DNA from: Siccibacter colletis
GTDB taxonomy: Bacteria > Pseudomonadota > Gammaproteobacteria > Enterobacterales > Enterobacteriaceae
NCBI RefSeq assembly: GCF_000696575.1
Contig: NZ_JMSQ01000020.1
Location: 1 to 52,740 of the forward strand
Direction of reading: 5' to 3'
Length of the DNA stretch: 52,740 nt
In this document: piece by piece, positions 11,456 to 21,660 of the stretch
Position numbering within the stretch: the first letter of the stretch is position 1
How the letters are laid out: each line of letters begins with the position of its first letter
Translations under genes and position numbers: made by a program
Notes under the pieces: model-generated
What the model saw: the letters and a program-made list of their open reading frames with translations, nothing else
Told to the model about the DNA's origin: nothing
Database searches by the model: none

Positions 11456-14400
11456 TTATTCAGGCTGGTTAAACCGAAACAGCGGTAGCAGATAACGCTG
11501 CGCCTGTTCAATAATGGCGGCCTGGTACTCTGGCACCATACCGCGCCACAACCGCTGATACCAAATATCACTACCTTCGCCTTCAACCATCTGATTTCCC
11601 TCAAAGGCCTGAAGCAGCTTGTTAAGCGCTTTTTGCTGGGTCTCTTCATCCCACAAAATAGCGTCCGTCGTTGCGTCATAACAGGCTTCAAGCCAGGCAC
11701 CACCGCTTTTTGGCAGCAGGATCAGCGGTGTAGTCAGCCCCTGCTGATAACCCTGAATCAGCGCCGCGAGATAGGTTTTCGCCTGTGACGCATCCATTGC
11801 CGGGAAGCGCCACTGGGTATCTTTGCGTCCATACAACCGGCTTTCACCGTTATAACCTGAAGCAGAGTAGACAAGATGTTCGAGCCAGAGTTGCAATCCT
11901 TCACGCACACCGGGTATCGACGGACGCCAGCGCAGCAGGCCATCCGGCTGTACCTGCATTAACCAGCCGGTCAAACGTACACCATCGAGGGTCAGATCGA
12001 TTTCCAGACTCTCGCTTTCCACCCTCCCTGCCAGTACTTTGTCTGCCAGAGACTGCATCTCAGCCAGCTGCGATTCCCAGAATATTTCGCCAAAAGCGCC
12101 GTAAGGCAGCTCGCCCGCGGCGCGGTAGCGGCGGAATAGCGGCTCCGGATCTCGCGACTCAACCAGGGCGTTCAGCAGCTGCTGATTAAGCTGATACCGG
12201 CTGAGCCCATCCAGGGTGAACGGCTCAGCGTCCGGCAGGCCTGGCTCTTCCAGGCGGAAATTGACCCCAAGACGCATCTGGAAAAATGCCCGTACCGGAT
12301 GGCGCCAGAAGCGCTGAAGCTGCTCAAAGCTGATTTCCTCTTCAATGCGCGCCGGTAAGGTTTTGATGAAAGCTTCATGAGGCACGCCCTCTTCCGATGC
12401 GGCGGGCAGCCACTCGCGTGCGTAGCTCTGGCGCTCATGACCCGGCAGAAAGTTTGCCGCGTCAAAGGGGGTACGGGTATGTACCTGTACCAGATGTGCT
12501 TTGACGCGCGACGCGCTTTCGTCGCAGTTGAGCGCCTCGTCCCCCGTCAGGTAATGGCTCTGGCCGATATAATCCAGCAACTCCTGAACCAGCACAGAAG
12601 GGAAACGTTCGCTGTTGTCCTGAATATCGCGACCGATATAGCTGATATACAGTTTTTGTTGCGCTGAAATCAGCGCTTCGAGGAAAAGATAACGATCGTC
12701 ATCCCGACGACTGCGATCGCCGCGCACCGGTTTCTGACTCATCAGATCGAAGCCGAGCGGCGCAAGGGTTCGCGGGTAAACACCATCATTCATGCCCAGC
12801 AGGCACACTGCCTTAAATGGGATAGATCGCATTGGCATTAACGTGCAGAAGTTAACCGGGCCGGCCAGAAAGCGCTGGCTGATACGCTCCTGATCCAGAC
12901 GCTGCGCCAGCTCATCGCGTAGCAGCGTGAGCGGCACTTCGCGCTGATAACGGGATTCAACGCCCTGCTCAATCATGGCCTGCCACTGCTGCTCAATAAG
13001 CGCCAGTGCCGCTTCGGTTTCCGGATCCGCTGCAAAAAAACTCTCCAGCATATCGCGACAAACCGGTAGCCATTCAACCAGTGGCCGCGCCTGCGTTAAG
13101 CCCCTGCGCCAGAGGTTCAGCTGCATCAGCAGATCGGCAAGATGCCCAACCAGTGCTGCAATCAGCCCGCTTGATTCGTCATAGGGCAGGACGTCGCGCC
13201 ACTCCCCGACGCTGCTTTCCATCGCATAACCGAGCAGCATACGGGTTAAGCCGAACTGCCAGGTGTGTTGTCCGGTGGCGGGGAGTGAAAAATCGCGGAC
13301 GTTGTCATCATCCATTCCCCAGCGAACGCCTGATTCATGCACCCACAGGCGCAGATAGCGCAGCCCTTCTTCGTCAATGTTAAAGCGTGCGGCAAGCGAT
13401 GGCACTTCCAGCAGCGCCAGCACGTCTTCCGACACAAAACGGCTATCTGGCAGCGAAAGCAGTGTTAAAAAGGCCTGAACTGCCGGGTGTGCTTCACGGG
13501 CGCGGCGGTCGGAAATAGCAAACGGTAGCCACCGATCGCTGCTGGCACTGCCAAATACGGCCTGGATATACGGGCTGTAGCTGTCGATATCGGCAACCAT
13601 GACGATAATATCGCGCGGGGTCAGCTCGGGATCGTTTTCTAGCATAGCCAGCAGCTGATCGTGCAGGATCTCTACCTCACGCTGCGGGCTATGGCAGATA
13701 TGGAAAGTGACGCTGCGATCGTCAGGCGAAAGCTGACGTTTTTGTACGCTAGTTTCATACGTTTCCAGCGTGCTGCCTTCAACCGCTGCGTTGTGCAGCT
13801 CCAGCAGATCGTGGTGAATATTGCGCAGTAACGTGCCGGGTTCGGTGTCAACGAAGACATCAAACTCTTCAAAACGCTCCAGGCCTGAAAGCAAAAAGGT
13901 ATAGTCGCGCCCCAACTTACCCCACGAAGCCAGAAGCGGATTACCAACCTCCTGCTCGCCATCATCGTTAAACAACGAGGGCGCAGCATCGTTATCTTTA
14001 AACAACGCACGGCTTTCGGCCTGAGCCGTACGCTGACGGCGTCGGCTCTGAAGCCGTGCAAGAAAAGTCGGATCCTTGATGTCGCCCCAGTAGTAACGAC
14101 AGGGGTTGGTAAACAGCAGGTGGACATCAATATGTTTCCCTAACGCTTCCAGCGCCTGCAGGTAGACCGGTGGTAAAGCGGAAATCCCACAGATAAACAC
14201 ACGGGAAGGCAACCCTGGCGGGCAACTCTCGGCACGCTCAAGCGTAGTGATAAAACGCTGATACAGATTGGCACGATGCCATCCGGGTTGCCCCAGCGCG
14301 TCGGTATGCTCCACCAGCGCTTTCCAGAGCGGAGCCTGCCAGCGCTGAGCATCGTCCAGACCGTCGATAAGGTCCCCGGCCTCCCAGCGACTTAACCACT

Positions 14401-14830
14401 CCGGCCGGTAAACCAGATACTGATCGTAAAGATCGGCAATTCGCGATGCCAACTGGAAGAGCTTACGGTCATCGTCGTCCTCCTGCAGATAATGCCCCAG
14501 CATGGCAAATTCCGGGCGGGACAGCATCTCCGGCAAAATGCTCATCAATTTCCAGCTCATGCTCTGCTTGGTGAATGCGCTCTCTTTTGGGATCCCGTCG
14601 AGCACATTAATGAACATTTCCCAGATGAAACGTGCAGGGAGGGGAAAATCAATGTTTGCCGCCACACCAAAACGACGAGCAAGGGTCATCTGAAGCCATT
14701 GCGCCATACCGGTGCTTTGCACCAGTACCACTTCAGATTCAAAAGGATCGTCAAGCCGCTGGCGTTCAACGATGAACTCCATGATTTCTTCCAGAACATC
14801 CAGGCGGTTTGAGTGATAAACCCGTAACAT
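11456..14830 (-). CDS. recC: exodeoxyribonuclease V gamma subunit RecC
   Basis: RecC is the Chi-recognising scaffold of RecBCD; it splits the duplex with a pin and feeds strands to RecB and RecD. The chosen ATG at 14830 gives 1124 aa (E. coli 1122) starting MLRVYHSNRLDVLEEI. It has AGGAG seven bases upstream, whereas an in-frame ATG five codons earlier lacks that match. The protein carries a degenerate SF1 helicase fold without a Walker A motif, and a degenerate nuclease-like C-terminal domain. Blocks such as ICGISALPPVYLQALEALG and RGDRSRRDDDRYLFLEALIS are nearly invariant in enterobacteria. It follows ppdC by 17 bp and precedes ptrA by 137 bp, which likely holds the ptrA promoter. Confidence 0.97.
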   Translation of the reverse strand: MLRVYHSNRLDVLEEIMEFIVERQRLDDPFESEVVLVQSTGMAQWLQMTLARRFGVAANIDFPLPARFIWEMFINVLDGIPKESAFTKQSMSWKLMSILPEMLSRPEFAMLGHYLQEDDDDRKLFQLASRIADLYDQYLVYRPEWLSRWEAGDLIDGLDDAQRWQAPLWKALVEHTDALGQPGWHRANLYQRFITTLERAESCPPGLPSRVFICGISALPPVYLQALEALGKHIDVHLLFTNPCRYYWGDIKDPTFLARLQSRRRQRTAQAESRALFKDNDAAPSLFNDDGEQEVGNPLLASWGKLGRDYTFLLSGLERFEEFDVFVDTEPGTLLRNIHHDLLELHNAAVEGSTLETYETSVQKRQLSPDDRSVTFHICHSPQREVEILHDQLLAMLENDPELTPRDIIVMVADIDSYSPYIQAVFGSASSDRWLPFAISDRRAREAHPAVQAFLTLLSLPDSRFVSEDVLALLEVPSLAARFNIDEEGLRYLRLWVHESGVRWGMDDDNVRDFSLPATGQHTWQFGLTRMLLGYAMESSVGEWRDVLPYDESSGLIAALVGHLADLLMQLNLWRRGLTQARPLVEWLPVCRDMLESFFAADPETEAALALIEQQWQAMIEQGVESRYQREVPLTLLRDELAQRLDQERISQRFLAGPVNFCTLMPMRSIPFKAVCLLGMNDGVYPRTLAPLGFDLMSQKPVRGDRSRRDDDRYLFLEALISAQQKLYISYIGRDIQDNSERFPSVLVQELLDYIGQSHYLTGDEALNCDESASRVKAHLVQVHTRTPFDAANFLPGHERQSYAREWLPAASEEGVPHEAFIKTLPARIEEEISFEQLQRFWRHPVRAFFQMRLGVNFRLEEPGLPDAEPFTLDGLSRYQLNQQLLNALVESRDPEPLFRRYRAAGELPYGAFGEIFWESQLAEMQSLADKVLAGRVESESLEIDLTLDGVRLTGWLMQVQPDGLLRWRPSIPGVREGLQLWLEHLVYSASGYNGESRLYGRKDTQWRFPAMDASQAKTYLAALIQGYQQGLTTPLILLPKSGGAWLEACYDATTDAILWDEETQQKALNKLLQAFEGNQMVEGEGSDIWYQRLWRGMVPEYQAAIIEQAQRYLLPLFRFNQPE

Positions 14831-14847
14831 GCTCGCTCCTGACAACC

Positions 14848-15183
14848 CTAACGCGAAATTTCATTTACCGGGCAGTGACGTCGCGTCAGTTGCCCTTCCC
14901 GGCCCGAAGGGCTGGTTACCGTAGCGGTGATGCTGACACATCCCGCCCCTGATGTCTGCATCCGGCTCACCTTCCAGCGCACTGGGAGCGTGGGCGGCAG
15001 AATATCGGCCTGCTCCTGCGCAATACGCCACAGCTGCCGGTACTGCCACTGTGCATTGAACCCCTCTTTCACAACGCGGTGATAACCCATCAACGAAGTA
15101 CTGACGAGGACCATCAGTACCATTGCCATCATTACTTCAATCAGGCTGAAACCTGCTTCGCAGGACGTCATGGAAGTTTGCAT
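14848..15183 (-). CDS. ppdC: prepilin peptidase-dependent protein C (type IV pilin-like)
   Basis: This small pseudopilin has a prepilin N-methylation motif, G|FSLIEVMMAMVLMV, just after a short positively poor leader ending CEAG. A single N-terminal hydrophobic helix should be cleaved and methylated by a prepilin peptidase such as PppA or GspO. The start at 15183 (MQTSMTSC) has AGGAGG seven bases upstream and gives 111 aa; it overlaps the end of ygdB by 16 nt. A Cys pair (GAGC, RRHC) could form a disulfide. The gene is fourth in a ppdA-ppdB-ygdB-ppdC run leading into recC. The function in E. coli is not well defined; a minor pilin of a type IV pilus or type II secretion pseudopilus is likely. 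Confidence 0.85.
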   Translation of the reverse strand: MQTSMTSCEAGFSLIEVMMAMVLMVLVSTSLMGYHRVVKEGFNAQWQYRQLWRIAQEQADILPPTLPVRWKVSRMQTSGAGCVSITATVTSPSGREGQLTRRHCPVNEISR

Positions 15184-15587
15184 CGCAAGGCCTCCTTGAA
15201 AGGGCAAAAATCGGACCAGCGGTGAGGCAAAGGCATAATGATGCCCTGCTCATAAGCAGCAGCCTGCCAGAGTGTTATTGTCTTTTGCCCCTCCCCTCCT
15301 ACCCCCGCGAGCATCACGCGGTTTCTTGCCGTCATCAATACACACGCGCGGGAGAAAGCCAGGTCGGTTAGGCGGCACTGCCAGCTTGCTGTTGGCTGCC
15401 ACGGCTGATGGATCCCCCAGCTCAGCGCGGCCTCAGCCTGTACGAAGGCTTTAATCGCCGCACTTTCGCTTACCGCGGCAGCGCGTTGCGGATTCAATTG
15501 TAGCTGTAACCCGCCCAGCATCAGACCACCGCATAGCAACAGCAGCATGACCATGCCAATCGAAGAGAAACCATTCATCTTGTTCAT
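15168..15587 (-). CDS. ygdB: DUF2509 family pseudopilin-operon protein YgdB
   Basis: The product is 139 aa (E. coli 135) with one N-terminal hydrophobic segment (about residues 8-28) following MNKMNGFSSIG. This region resembles a prepilin leader, but the residue after the glycine is not followed by the usual glutamate at position 5. The end WSDFCPFKEALRCKLP is the conserved YgdB tail with two cysteines. Start and stop overlap the neighbours by ATGA and 16 nt, so it is cotranslated with ppdB and ppdC. It is likely an accessory minor pilin, comparable to the PilX/GspK position of pilin operons; that is inference. Confidence 0.85.
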   Translation of the reverse strand: MNKMNGFSSIGMVMLLLLCGGLMLGGLQLQLNPQRAAAVSESAAIKAFVQAEAALSWGIHQPWQPTASWQCRLTDLAFSRACVLMTARNRVMLAGVGGEGQKTITLWQAAAYEQGIIMPLPHRWSDFCPFKEALRCKLP

Positions 15588-16147
15588 GGCAGGTTATACC
15601 CGGTTACCTGATGGCTGACTCTGTAGGTTTGCTCACTATTTCGTGTTGCGACGGCATCAAGTGTGACAATCATTCGGGGAGGGTAGCCCTGCAGATTACG
15701 CGTAACGACCTGAAAATCGGTGATGCTAAACAGCGCTGGTTCGCTTATCTTCTCCCAGCCGCTATCTGTGCACGCTCTCGCACCGCGTAAGGTTTCCAGC
15801 GCATTATCATGCAGCCGAAACCCGGTCAGCTCTGATTCGCCGGGAATGGCCTTTTCCCACACGCCATTATTATTCGCATCCCAGCGCACAATAATGCATC
15901 GCCCATTATTACTTACCGTCAGTCCTTCTCCGGAACAGGGGCCAGCGCAATACCCTGCACGTTGAAGATGCTTTCCAATAACCCTGGCCATCATCCAGAG
16001 ATCCTCCTGAATGATAATGTCCTGAGACTGACGCAACACCGCCATTTGCAGTGAGGGCAGCAGCTTCAGCGAACTGAGCATCAACGTACTGCTGATTGCC
16101 ATAGCAATCAGTATTTCCAGTAGTGAGAAGCCACGCGCTATTGGCAT
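15584..16147 (-). CDS. ppdB: prepilin peptidase-dependent protein B (type IV pilin-like)
   Basis: The start MPIARGFSLLE at 16147 has GGGGAGG four bases upstream and gives 187 aa, the E. coli length. The G|FSLLEILIAMAISS segment is a type IV prepilin cleavage site with the Glu at mature position 5, followed by a hydrophobic helix. The body contains RAGYCAGPCSGEGL and DANNNGVWEKA, shared with PpdB of E. coli and with GspJ-like minor pseudopilins. It overlaps ppdA by 10 nt and ygdB by 4 nt, so the four genes appear translationally coupled. Confidence 0.88.
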   Translation of the reverse strand: MPIARGFSLLEILIAMAISSTLMLSSLKLLPSLQMAVLRQSQDIIIQEDLWMMARVIGKHLQRAGYCAGPCSGEGLTVSNNGRCIIVRWDANNNGVWEKAIPGESELTGFRLHDNALETLRGARACTDSGWEKISEPALFSITDFQVVTRNLQGYPPRMIVTLDAVATRNSEQTYRVSHQVTGYNLP

Positions 16148-16611
16148 ACCGCCTCCCCTGGCGTGTCGACAATACGAATACGTCCCCACACCGACGAAAC
16201 GACGAGTCGCTCCCCGGCGCGATTACAGATACGTATATGCCCAGGCCATGCTGAGTTACGTAAGCCATAAAATGCCAGCCCCTCAGTGAGCTCCGCCAGG
16301 CGAATATCGGGCCATTCAGACATAAACTGAAAAGTCGTCCCCTTCAGACAGGGTTCGCCAGTCGACCCGTTACTGACAAGGCACCACATTTCGCCGTTGC
16401 GCTGCAGCCGCACCTGGTGGTCATGGTTATGCCAGTTGGCATTATTTCGTAATAGCGTAAGCCAGGTGCGGATTTGCCGGGCGGTTTGATCGAGTCTCTG
16501 CTGTGCCTGCCACTGCTGCCACGCTGAAACCCCACCGGCACTCAGAATGAGCACAACGATCATTGCTACCATCATTTCCACGAGGCTAAAGCCCTGTTGT
16601 TTTCTGTTCAT
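16138..16611 (-). CDS. ppdA: prepilin peptidase-dependent protein A (type IV pilin-like)
   Basis: This 157-aa protein (E. coli 156) begins MNRKQQG|FSLVEMMVAMIVVL, a canonical prepilin peptidase site with Glu5 and a hydrophobic helix. The remaining sequence (ANWHNHDHQVRL, SMEW-like WP.. and LAFYGLRNSAWPGHIRI) matches PpdA and the GspH/FimT minor-pilin family. It is the first gene of the ppdA-ppdB-ygdB-ppdC-recC run. It starts 148 bp downstream of the thyA terminator on the same strand, so it probably has its own promoter in 16612-16747. Confidence 0.88.
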   Translation of the reverse strand: MNRKQQGFSLVEMMVAMIVVLILSAGGVSAWQQWQAQQRLDQTARQIRTWLTLLRNNANWHNHDHQVRLQRNGEMWCLVSNGSTGEPCLKGTTFQFMSEWPDIRLAELTEGLAFYGLRNSAWPGHIRICNRAGERLVVSSVWGRIRIVDTPGEAVCQ

Positions 16612-16747
16612 GGCGGCAGTCTGGCAGAAAGGCGATGCAGTACCAGCGTCAGTTATTCAGCTCTGAAAGCGTCTCGAAAGAAATTTTAGCGGTTGCAGAA
16701 AGATGCAAAAAAAATGGAATTCGCGTCGTAAAGCTAAAAACAGGCGT

Positions 16748-16776
16748 AAAAAAACCGGCGCGAAAGCGACGCCGGT
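16748..16776 (-). terminator. Rho-independent terminator downstream of thyA
   Basis: Read on the - strand, AACCGGCG and CGCCGGTT form an 8-bp stem with a loop of about 8 nt, followed by a run of seven T. It lies 18 bp after the thyA stop and separates lgt-thyA from the prepilin operon. Confidence 0.85.
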
Positions 16777-16794
16777 TGTGTCAGGATAATTTCA

Positions 16795-17589
16795 TCAGAT
16801 AGCGACGGGGGCTTTAATCGCAGGATGCGGATCGTAGCCTTCGATTTCAAAATCGTCGAAGCGGTAATCAAACAGCGAAGCCGGCTTGCGTTTGATAATC
16901 AGCTTCGGCAACGGACGCGGTTCACGGGTCAGCTGCAGTCGGGTTTGATCGAGGTGATTGCTGTACAGGTGAGTATCCCCACCGGTCCAGACAAAATCGC
17001 CCACTTCCAGGTCACACTGTTGAGCCATCATATGCACCAGTAAGGCATAACTGGCGATGTTAAACGGCAGGCCCAGGAACACGTCGCAGGAACGCTGATA
17101 TAGCTGACAGGAAAGCTTGCCATCGGCGACATAGAACTGGAAAAACGCGTGGCACGGCGCCAGGGCCATCTTGTCCAGCTCACCCACGTTCCAGGCGGAG
17201 ACAATAATACGACGTGAATCAGGGTCGTTTTTTAGTTGCTCCAGCACGGTGGAAAGCTGGTCAATATAACGGCCGTCTGGCGTAGCCCATGAGCGCCACT
17301 GTTTGCCATAGACCGGCCCGAGATCGCCGTTTTCATCTGCCCATTCGTCCCAGATGGTGACGTTATTTTCGTGCAGATAAGCGACGTTAGTATCGCCATT
17401 AAGGAACCACAGCAGTTCATGAATGATGGAGCGCAAATGGCAACGTTTCGTTGTTACCAGCGGGAACCCCTGCTGCAGGTTGAAGCGCATCTGATGGCCA
17501 AAAATAGACAGTGTGCCGGTGCCGGTACGATCGTTTTTTGGGGTGCCTTCATCAAGCACCTTCTGCATCAGGTCAAGATACTGTTTCAT
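16795..17589 (-). CDS. thyA: thymidylate synthase
   Basis: This cytoplasmic enzyme methylates dUMP to dTMP using 5,10-methylenetetrahydrofolate, the only de novo source of thymidylate. The product is 264 aa, the same length as E. coli. The catalytic cysteine lies in [13 protein letters not shown]. Phosphate-binding arginines lie in NDRTGTGT and [13 protein letters not shown], and the dUMP site in [18 protein letters not shown]. It starts 6 bp after lgt; the lgt stop TGA lies inside the thyA Shine-Dalgarno sequence (GTGAGGA), the same coupling known for the E. coli lgt-thyA pair. Confidence 0.98.
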   Translation of the reverse strand: MKQYLDLMQKVLDEGTPKNDRTGTGTLSIFGHQMRFNLQQGFPLVTTKRCHLRSIIHELLWFLNGDTNVAYLHENNVTIWDEWADENGDLGPVYGKQWRSWATPDGRYIDQLSTVLEQLKNDPDSRRIIVSAWNVGELDKMALAPCHAFFQFYVADGKLSCQLYQRSCDVFLGLPFNIASYALLVHMMAQQCDLEVGDFVWTGGDTHLYSNHLDQTRLQLTREPRPLPKLIIKRKPASLFDYRFDDFEIEGYDPHPAIKAPVAI

Positions 17590-17595
17590 GGGTCC

Positions 17596-18471
17596 TCACG
17601 AAATTTGTGGCTGCGGGCGACGACGATATGCCCATACCATCATGGCGATGCCTGCCAGAATCATCGGGATGGAGAGAATCTGCCCCATGCTGATGTACTG
17701 AACCCACGCGCCGGTAAACTGCGCATCGGGCTGGCGGAAGAATTCCACGATGATACGGAACGCGCCATAGCCAATCAGGAACAGACCGGAGACAGCGCCC
17801 ATCGGACGAGGCTTACGAATGTACAGGTTGAGGATGATAAACAGCACGATCCCTTCAAGCACCATCTCGTACAGCTGAGAAGCATGACGCGGCAGTACAC
17901 CGTATGTGTTGAACAGCGTTTGCCATTCCGGGTGAGTAGCCAGCAGAGCGGCATCTTCGCCACGCGAACCGGGGAACAGCATCGCCAGTGAGAAGTTCGG
18001 ATCGACGCGGCCCCACAGTTCGCCGTTGATGAAGTTGCCCAGACGTCCGGCCCCCAGGCCAAACGGGATCAGCGGCGCGATAAAGTCGCCAACCTGGAAG
18101 AAGTGGCGTTTGGTACGTTTAGCAAATATCAGCATGACGACAATCACACCGATAAGCCCGCCGTGGAACGACATCCCACCGTCCCAGACGCGGAACAGAT
18201 AGAGTGGGTTCTCAAGGAACAGCGGCAGGTTGTAGAAGAAGACATACCCGATGCGGCCGCCTAAAAATACGCCAAGGAAACCGGCATAAAGCAGATTTTC
18301 GACTTCGTTTTTGGTCCAGCCGCTGCCCGGGCGATTAGCGCGACGCACCGCAAGCCACAGAGCAAAGACGAAACCGACGAGGTACATCAGACCGTACCAA
18401 TGAAGAGAGAGCGGACCGATTGAGAAAATTACCGGATCAAACTCTGGAAAACGCAGATAGCCACTATTCAT
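17596..18471 (-). CDS. lgt: phosphatidylglycerol-prolipoprotein diacylglyceryl transferase
   Basis: This inner-membrane enzyme adds diacylglycerol from phosphatidylglycerol to the lipobox cysteine of prolipoproteins, the first step of lipoprotein maturation. The product is 291 aa, the E. coli length, with about seven predicted transmembrane segments. The signature [16 protein letters not shown] contains the essential Arg and Asn, and the essential His lies in SFHGGLIGV. It is upstream of and coupled to thyA. YgdR at 23837 is one likely substrate in this window. Confidence 0.97.
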   Translation of the reverse strand: MNSGYLRFPEFDPVIFSIGPLSLHWYGLMYLVGFVFALWLAVRRANRPGSGWTKNEVENLLYAGFLGVFLGGRIGYVFFYNLPLFLENPLYLFRVWDGGMSFHGGLIGVIVVMLIFAKRTKRHFFQVGDFIAPLIPFGLGAGRLGNFINGELWGRVDPNFSLAMLFPGSRGEDAALLATHPEWQTLFNTYGVLPRHASQLYEMVLEGIVLFIILNLYIRKPRPMGAVSGLFLIGYGAFRIIVEFFRQPDAQFTGAWVQYISMGQILSIPMILAGIAMMVWAYRRRPQPQIS

Positions 18472-18703
18472 CTGTCACCACGATTCGTTGTTATACCGCT
18501 GAAGTGGACAGCGGGTGATAAGCATGCCCGTCAGGCGGGCGCCATAAGGTGGCGAATCATAACATAAACGTAACCGGCTCGGGTGGCTGCAAGTTTTAAA
18601 AGATATGTAATACCGGGACCGGTGGAAAAGGCAGGTGAACGCAGACAAGTTCAGCGGAATGCGACGACAGCGCAGCGTAGCGGCAGAGAGTAAAGCGCAG
18701 GAC

Positions 18704-20950
18704 TTAACGCCCGCCGCGAATGAGCCCGCCCATGCCACGGCGCTCCATAAACGCCGCCACCTGATGCCGGACTTCGGTGGCAAGCTGTGCCTCGAGACTC
18801 CGTCGGGCCAGGGTCTGCGCGTCTTCAAGATCGATATGGCGCAGTAAGTATTTTACGCGCGCGACCGAGCGGCCATTCATAGACAGATGACGGTAACCCA
18901 TGCCCACCAGCAACGCGACGCACATTGGGTCACCCGCCATTTCGCCACACAGGCAAAGCTCGATTTCAGCGCGCTGTGCTTCCTGGGCGATATGCGCCAG
19001 CACGCGCAGCATGGCCGGATGCAACGTATCGTACAGGTTCGCGACCCGCGTGTTGTTGCGATCGACTGCCAGCAGGTACTGGGTCAGGTCATTGGTGCCA
19101 ACCGAGATAAAATCTACGCGGCTGGCCAGGTTCGGCAGCATGAAGACCATTGAGGGAACTTCAATCATGACGCCAACGGGAGGCTTCGGAATGGCGTAAC
19201 CCAGCATCTCTTCGACTTCGCGGCCGGCGCGGTCAATCAGGCGACGCGCTTCGTCAACTTCATCGATGCTGGAGATCATCGGCAGCAGGATGCTGAGGTT
19301 ACCGGTCGCGGCATTGGCACGCAGCATCGCACGCACCTGGATCAAAAAGATCTCAGGCTGATCGAGGGTGATGCGGATCCCGCGCCAGCCGAGGCAGGGA
19401 TTTTCCTCGCTAATCGGCATGTACGGCAGCTGCTTATCAGCACCCACGTCCAGGGTGCGTAGGGTGACCGGCTTATCGTTGAACATTTGCAGCATTCCCT
19501 GATACTGCGCAACCTGCTCCTCTTCAGAGGGGAAGCCGCTTTGCAGCATGAAGGGAATTTCGGTGCGGTACAGACCAATGCCGTCGATGCGGCTGCCAAG
19601 CTTCTGCTCATGTTCAGGGCTTAACCCGGCGTTAAGCATGACCTGAACGCGCTCACCACTTTTGAGTTCTGCGGGCTGTTCAACATCATCTTCAGCCAGC
19701 CGGCTTAACTCATTCTCCTGGCTGATGAGACGCTGATATTCCTGTAACAGCAGCGGCTCAGGATCGACCAGCAGTTCGCCGCGGTAGCCGTCCACTACCA
19801 GGGTGCGCTGATGGAGGACAGACGGCTGAATGTCGGCACCCATAACGGTAGGAATGCCCAGCGCACGCACCATGATGGCGGCATGAGAGTTAGCTGCGCC
19901 GTCACGAACCACGACCCCAACCAGACGATCCTGTGGCAGTTCAGCAAGCGTGGTGGCAGAAAGCTCATCTGCCACCAGCACAAAACGTTCCGGCCAGGTA
20001 TTTGGCCCCTGAATAGTATCGTCGAGATGGAACAGCAGACGCTGCCCAAGCGTGCGCAGGTCGCCAGCGCGCTCTTTAAGATAGCCATCGGTCAGGGCCG
20101 CAAACTGCTCGGCAAATTTTTCGACAACCTGCTTCACCGCCCACTCGGCAACCGAGCCTTTATCCACCTCAGCAAACAGCTCGCGGCGCAGGCGCGCATC
20201 GGAGAGCAGATGCGAGTAGAGATCGAAAATCGCCGCCGTCTCTTTCTGCGCACCGGCAGCAAAACGCTTGCTGTAACGACGAAACTCCGCTGCGGCCTCT
20301 TCAAGCGCGGCAGTAAGTCTTTCGCGCTCAAGAGCGGTATCCAGCGTCGATGCGGCTGAAACCTGCTCCATCAATGGCAGAGTGGAATCCATCCAGCCCT
20401 GAGCTACCGCCACGCCAGAGGAAGCGGGCAGCGCACGAATACGCGTATGGCGGTACTGGCCAAACAGCGCCGCCAGCTGGGACTGAGAGAGGATTGCCGC
20501 CATCTGGGTGGCGAGAGTGACCAGGAATGACTCTTCACTTTCATCGTACTGGCGCAGTTCGCGCTGCTGCACGACCAGCACGCCAAGCAGCTGGCGACGC
20601 TGAATAATAGGTACGCCGAGAAAAGCGCGGAAGCGCTCCTCTTTTACCGCAGGAATGTATTTGAAGCTGGGGTGCTTTTGCGCATCCGCAAGGTTGATGG
20701 GTTCGGCAAGCCGGCCCACCAGGCCGACAATACCTTCATCAAAGGCAAGAGTGACGGTGCGACCGCGCGGTTTTTTAAGACCGCGCGTCGCCATCAGGTA
20801 GTAGCAACGTCTGTCATGATCCGCGAGATACACCGAGCAGACCTCGGTGTCCATTGCGAGGCAGATATCAGTCACCAGAATATTGAGCGCCTCGTTGAGG
20901 CGCGGGGCGCTGGCAACCTTTTCGACTATTTCTCGCAGGCGGGTGAGCAT
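18704..20950 (-). CDS. ptsP: phosphoenolpyruvate-protein phosphotransferase PtsP (enzyme I-Ntr)
   Basis: First component of the nitrogen PTS: it takes phosphate from PEP and passes it to NPr and then EIIA-Ntr, linking nitrogen and potassium status to regulation. The product is 748 aa, the E. coli length. An N-terminal GAF domain (about 1-165) senses small molecules such as glutamine. The EI N-terminal domain follows, with the phospho-histidine region RDGAANSHAAIMVRALGIP. The PEP-binding TIM barrel has GVMIEVPSMVFMLP, SVGTNDLTQYLLAVDRNN and the active cysteine in LCLCGEMAGDP. It follows rppH by 11 bp in the same operon. The 232 bp between its stop and lgt show only a short GC hairpin (18526-18540) and no gene. 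Confidence 0.97.
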   Translation of the reverse strand: MLTRLREIVEKVASAPRLNEALNILVTDICLAMDTEVCSVYLADHDRRCYYLMATRGLKKPRGRTVTLAFDEGIVGLVGRLAEPINLADAQKHPSFKYIPAVKEERFRAFLGVPIIQRRQLLGVLVVQQRELRQYDESEESFLVTLATQMAAILSQSQLAALFGQYRHTRIRALPASSGVAVAQGWMDSTLPLMEQVSAASTLDTALERERLTAALEEAAAEFRRYSKRFAAGAQKETAAIFDLYSHLLSDARLRRELFAEVDKGSVAEWAVKQVVEKFAEQFAALTDGYLKERAGDLRTLGQRLLFHLDDTIQGPNTWPERFVLVADELSATTLAELPQDRLVGVVVRDGAANSHAAIMVRALGIPTVMGADIQPSVLHQRTLVVDGYRGELLVDPEPLLLQEYQRLISQENELSRLAEDDVEQPAELKSGERVQVMLNAGLSPEHEQKLGSRIDGIGLYRTEIPFMLQSGFPSEEEQVAQYQGMLQMFNDKPVTLRTLDVGADKQLPYMPISEENPCLGWRGIRITLDQPEIFLIQVRAMLRANAATGNLSILLPMISSIDEVDEARRLIDRAGREVEEMLGYAIPKPPVGVMIEVPSMVFMLPNLASRVDFISVGTNDLTQYLLAVDRNNTRVANLYDTLHPAMLRVLAHIAQEAQRAEIELCLCGEMAGDPMCVALLVGMGYRHLSMNGRSVARVKYLLRHIDLEDAQTLARRSLEAQLATEVRHQVAAFMERRGMGGLIRGGR

Positions 20951-20961
20951 GATTACGTGGC

Positions 20962-21492
20962 TTAACCTCTTTTACGTCGATAAGCAGGCGGCGAATTCCG
21001 CTGCGGAGTTGTCTCCTGCAAAGCCATCACTACGCTGGCGAACTCTTTCATCACCCGGCGGTAAACATCGCGTTTAAACGAAACAACCTGGCGCACCGGA
21101 TACCAGTAGCTTACCCAGCGCCAGCCATCGAACTCAGGCGTGCTGCTGGTTTGCATATTGATATCGGCATCGTTGCTCATTAACTGCAGAAGAAACCATT
21201 TTTGCTTTTGGCCGATACACACCGGCTTTGTATCCCAACGCACCAAACGTTTTGGTAACTTGTAACGTAACCAGTTGCGGGTGGAGGCCAGTATGCGGAC
21301 ATCTTTTCTCTGGAGACCTACTTCTTCGAAAAGCTCCCGATACATCGCCTGCTCTGCCGACTCGCCTGGATTGATCCCACCCTGCGGGAACTGCCAGGAG
21401 TGCTGACCAAAGCGCCTGGCCCACATCACCTGGCCCTGACGGTTACAGATTACGATACCAACATTCGGGCGGTAGCCATCATCGTCGATCAC
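20962..21492 (-). CDS. rppH: RNA pyrophosphohydrolase RppH
   Basis: This Nudix hydrolase removes pyrophosphate (or a phosphate) from 5'-triphosphate mRNA ends, which exposes them to RNase E decay. The product is 176 aa, the E. coli length. The Nudix box [23 protein letters not shown] is complete, including the REXXEE metal ligands. The start is GTG at 21492 with GAGGT seven bases upstream and gives [12 protein letters not shown]. It leads the rppH-ptsP operon; the promoter must lie in the gap shared with mutH. Confidence 0.97.
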   Translation of the reverse strand: MIDDDGYRPNVGIVICNRQGQVMWARRFGQHSWQFPQGGINPGESAEQAMYRELFEEVGLQRKDVRILASTRNWLRYKLPKRLVRWDTKPVCIGQKQKWFLLQLMSNDADINMQTSSTPEFDGWRWVSYWYPVRQVVSFKRDVYRRVMKEFASVVMALQETTPQRNSPPAYRRKRG

Positions 21493-21660
21493 GGGACTAC
21501 CTCAAATAAACCTGAATATTAACGATTGTTTCATACTCCTTTGTGACGGTAAACCACTCTCTTGCGGCCCCGTTACCCGGATAACATTTAAATAACTCAC
21601 AAAAATGATGATAGTTATAAACAAGCATGGTGTGTGTCAGGCGGTTTTATTCACTTTTTC

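Noticed and set aside
18526-18540. GCCCG/CGGGC hairpin between lgt and ptsP as a terminator or REP element
   Set aside because: The stem is only 5 bp without a T tract, and the flanks do not match the REP consensus.
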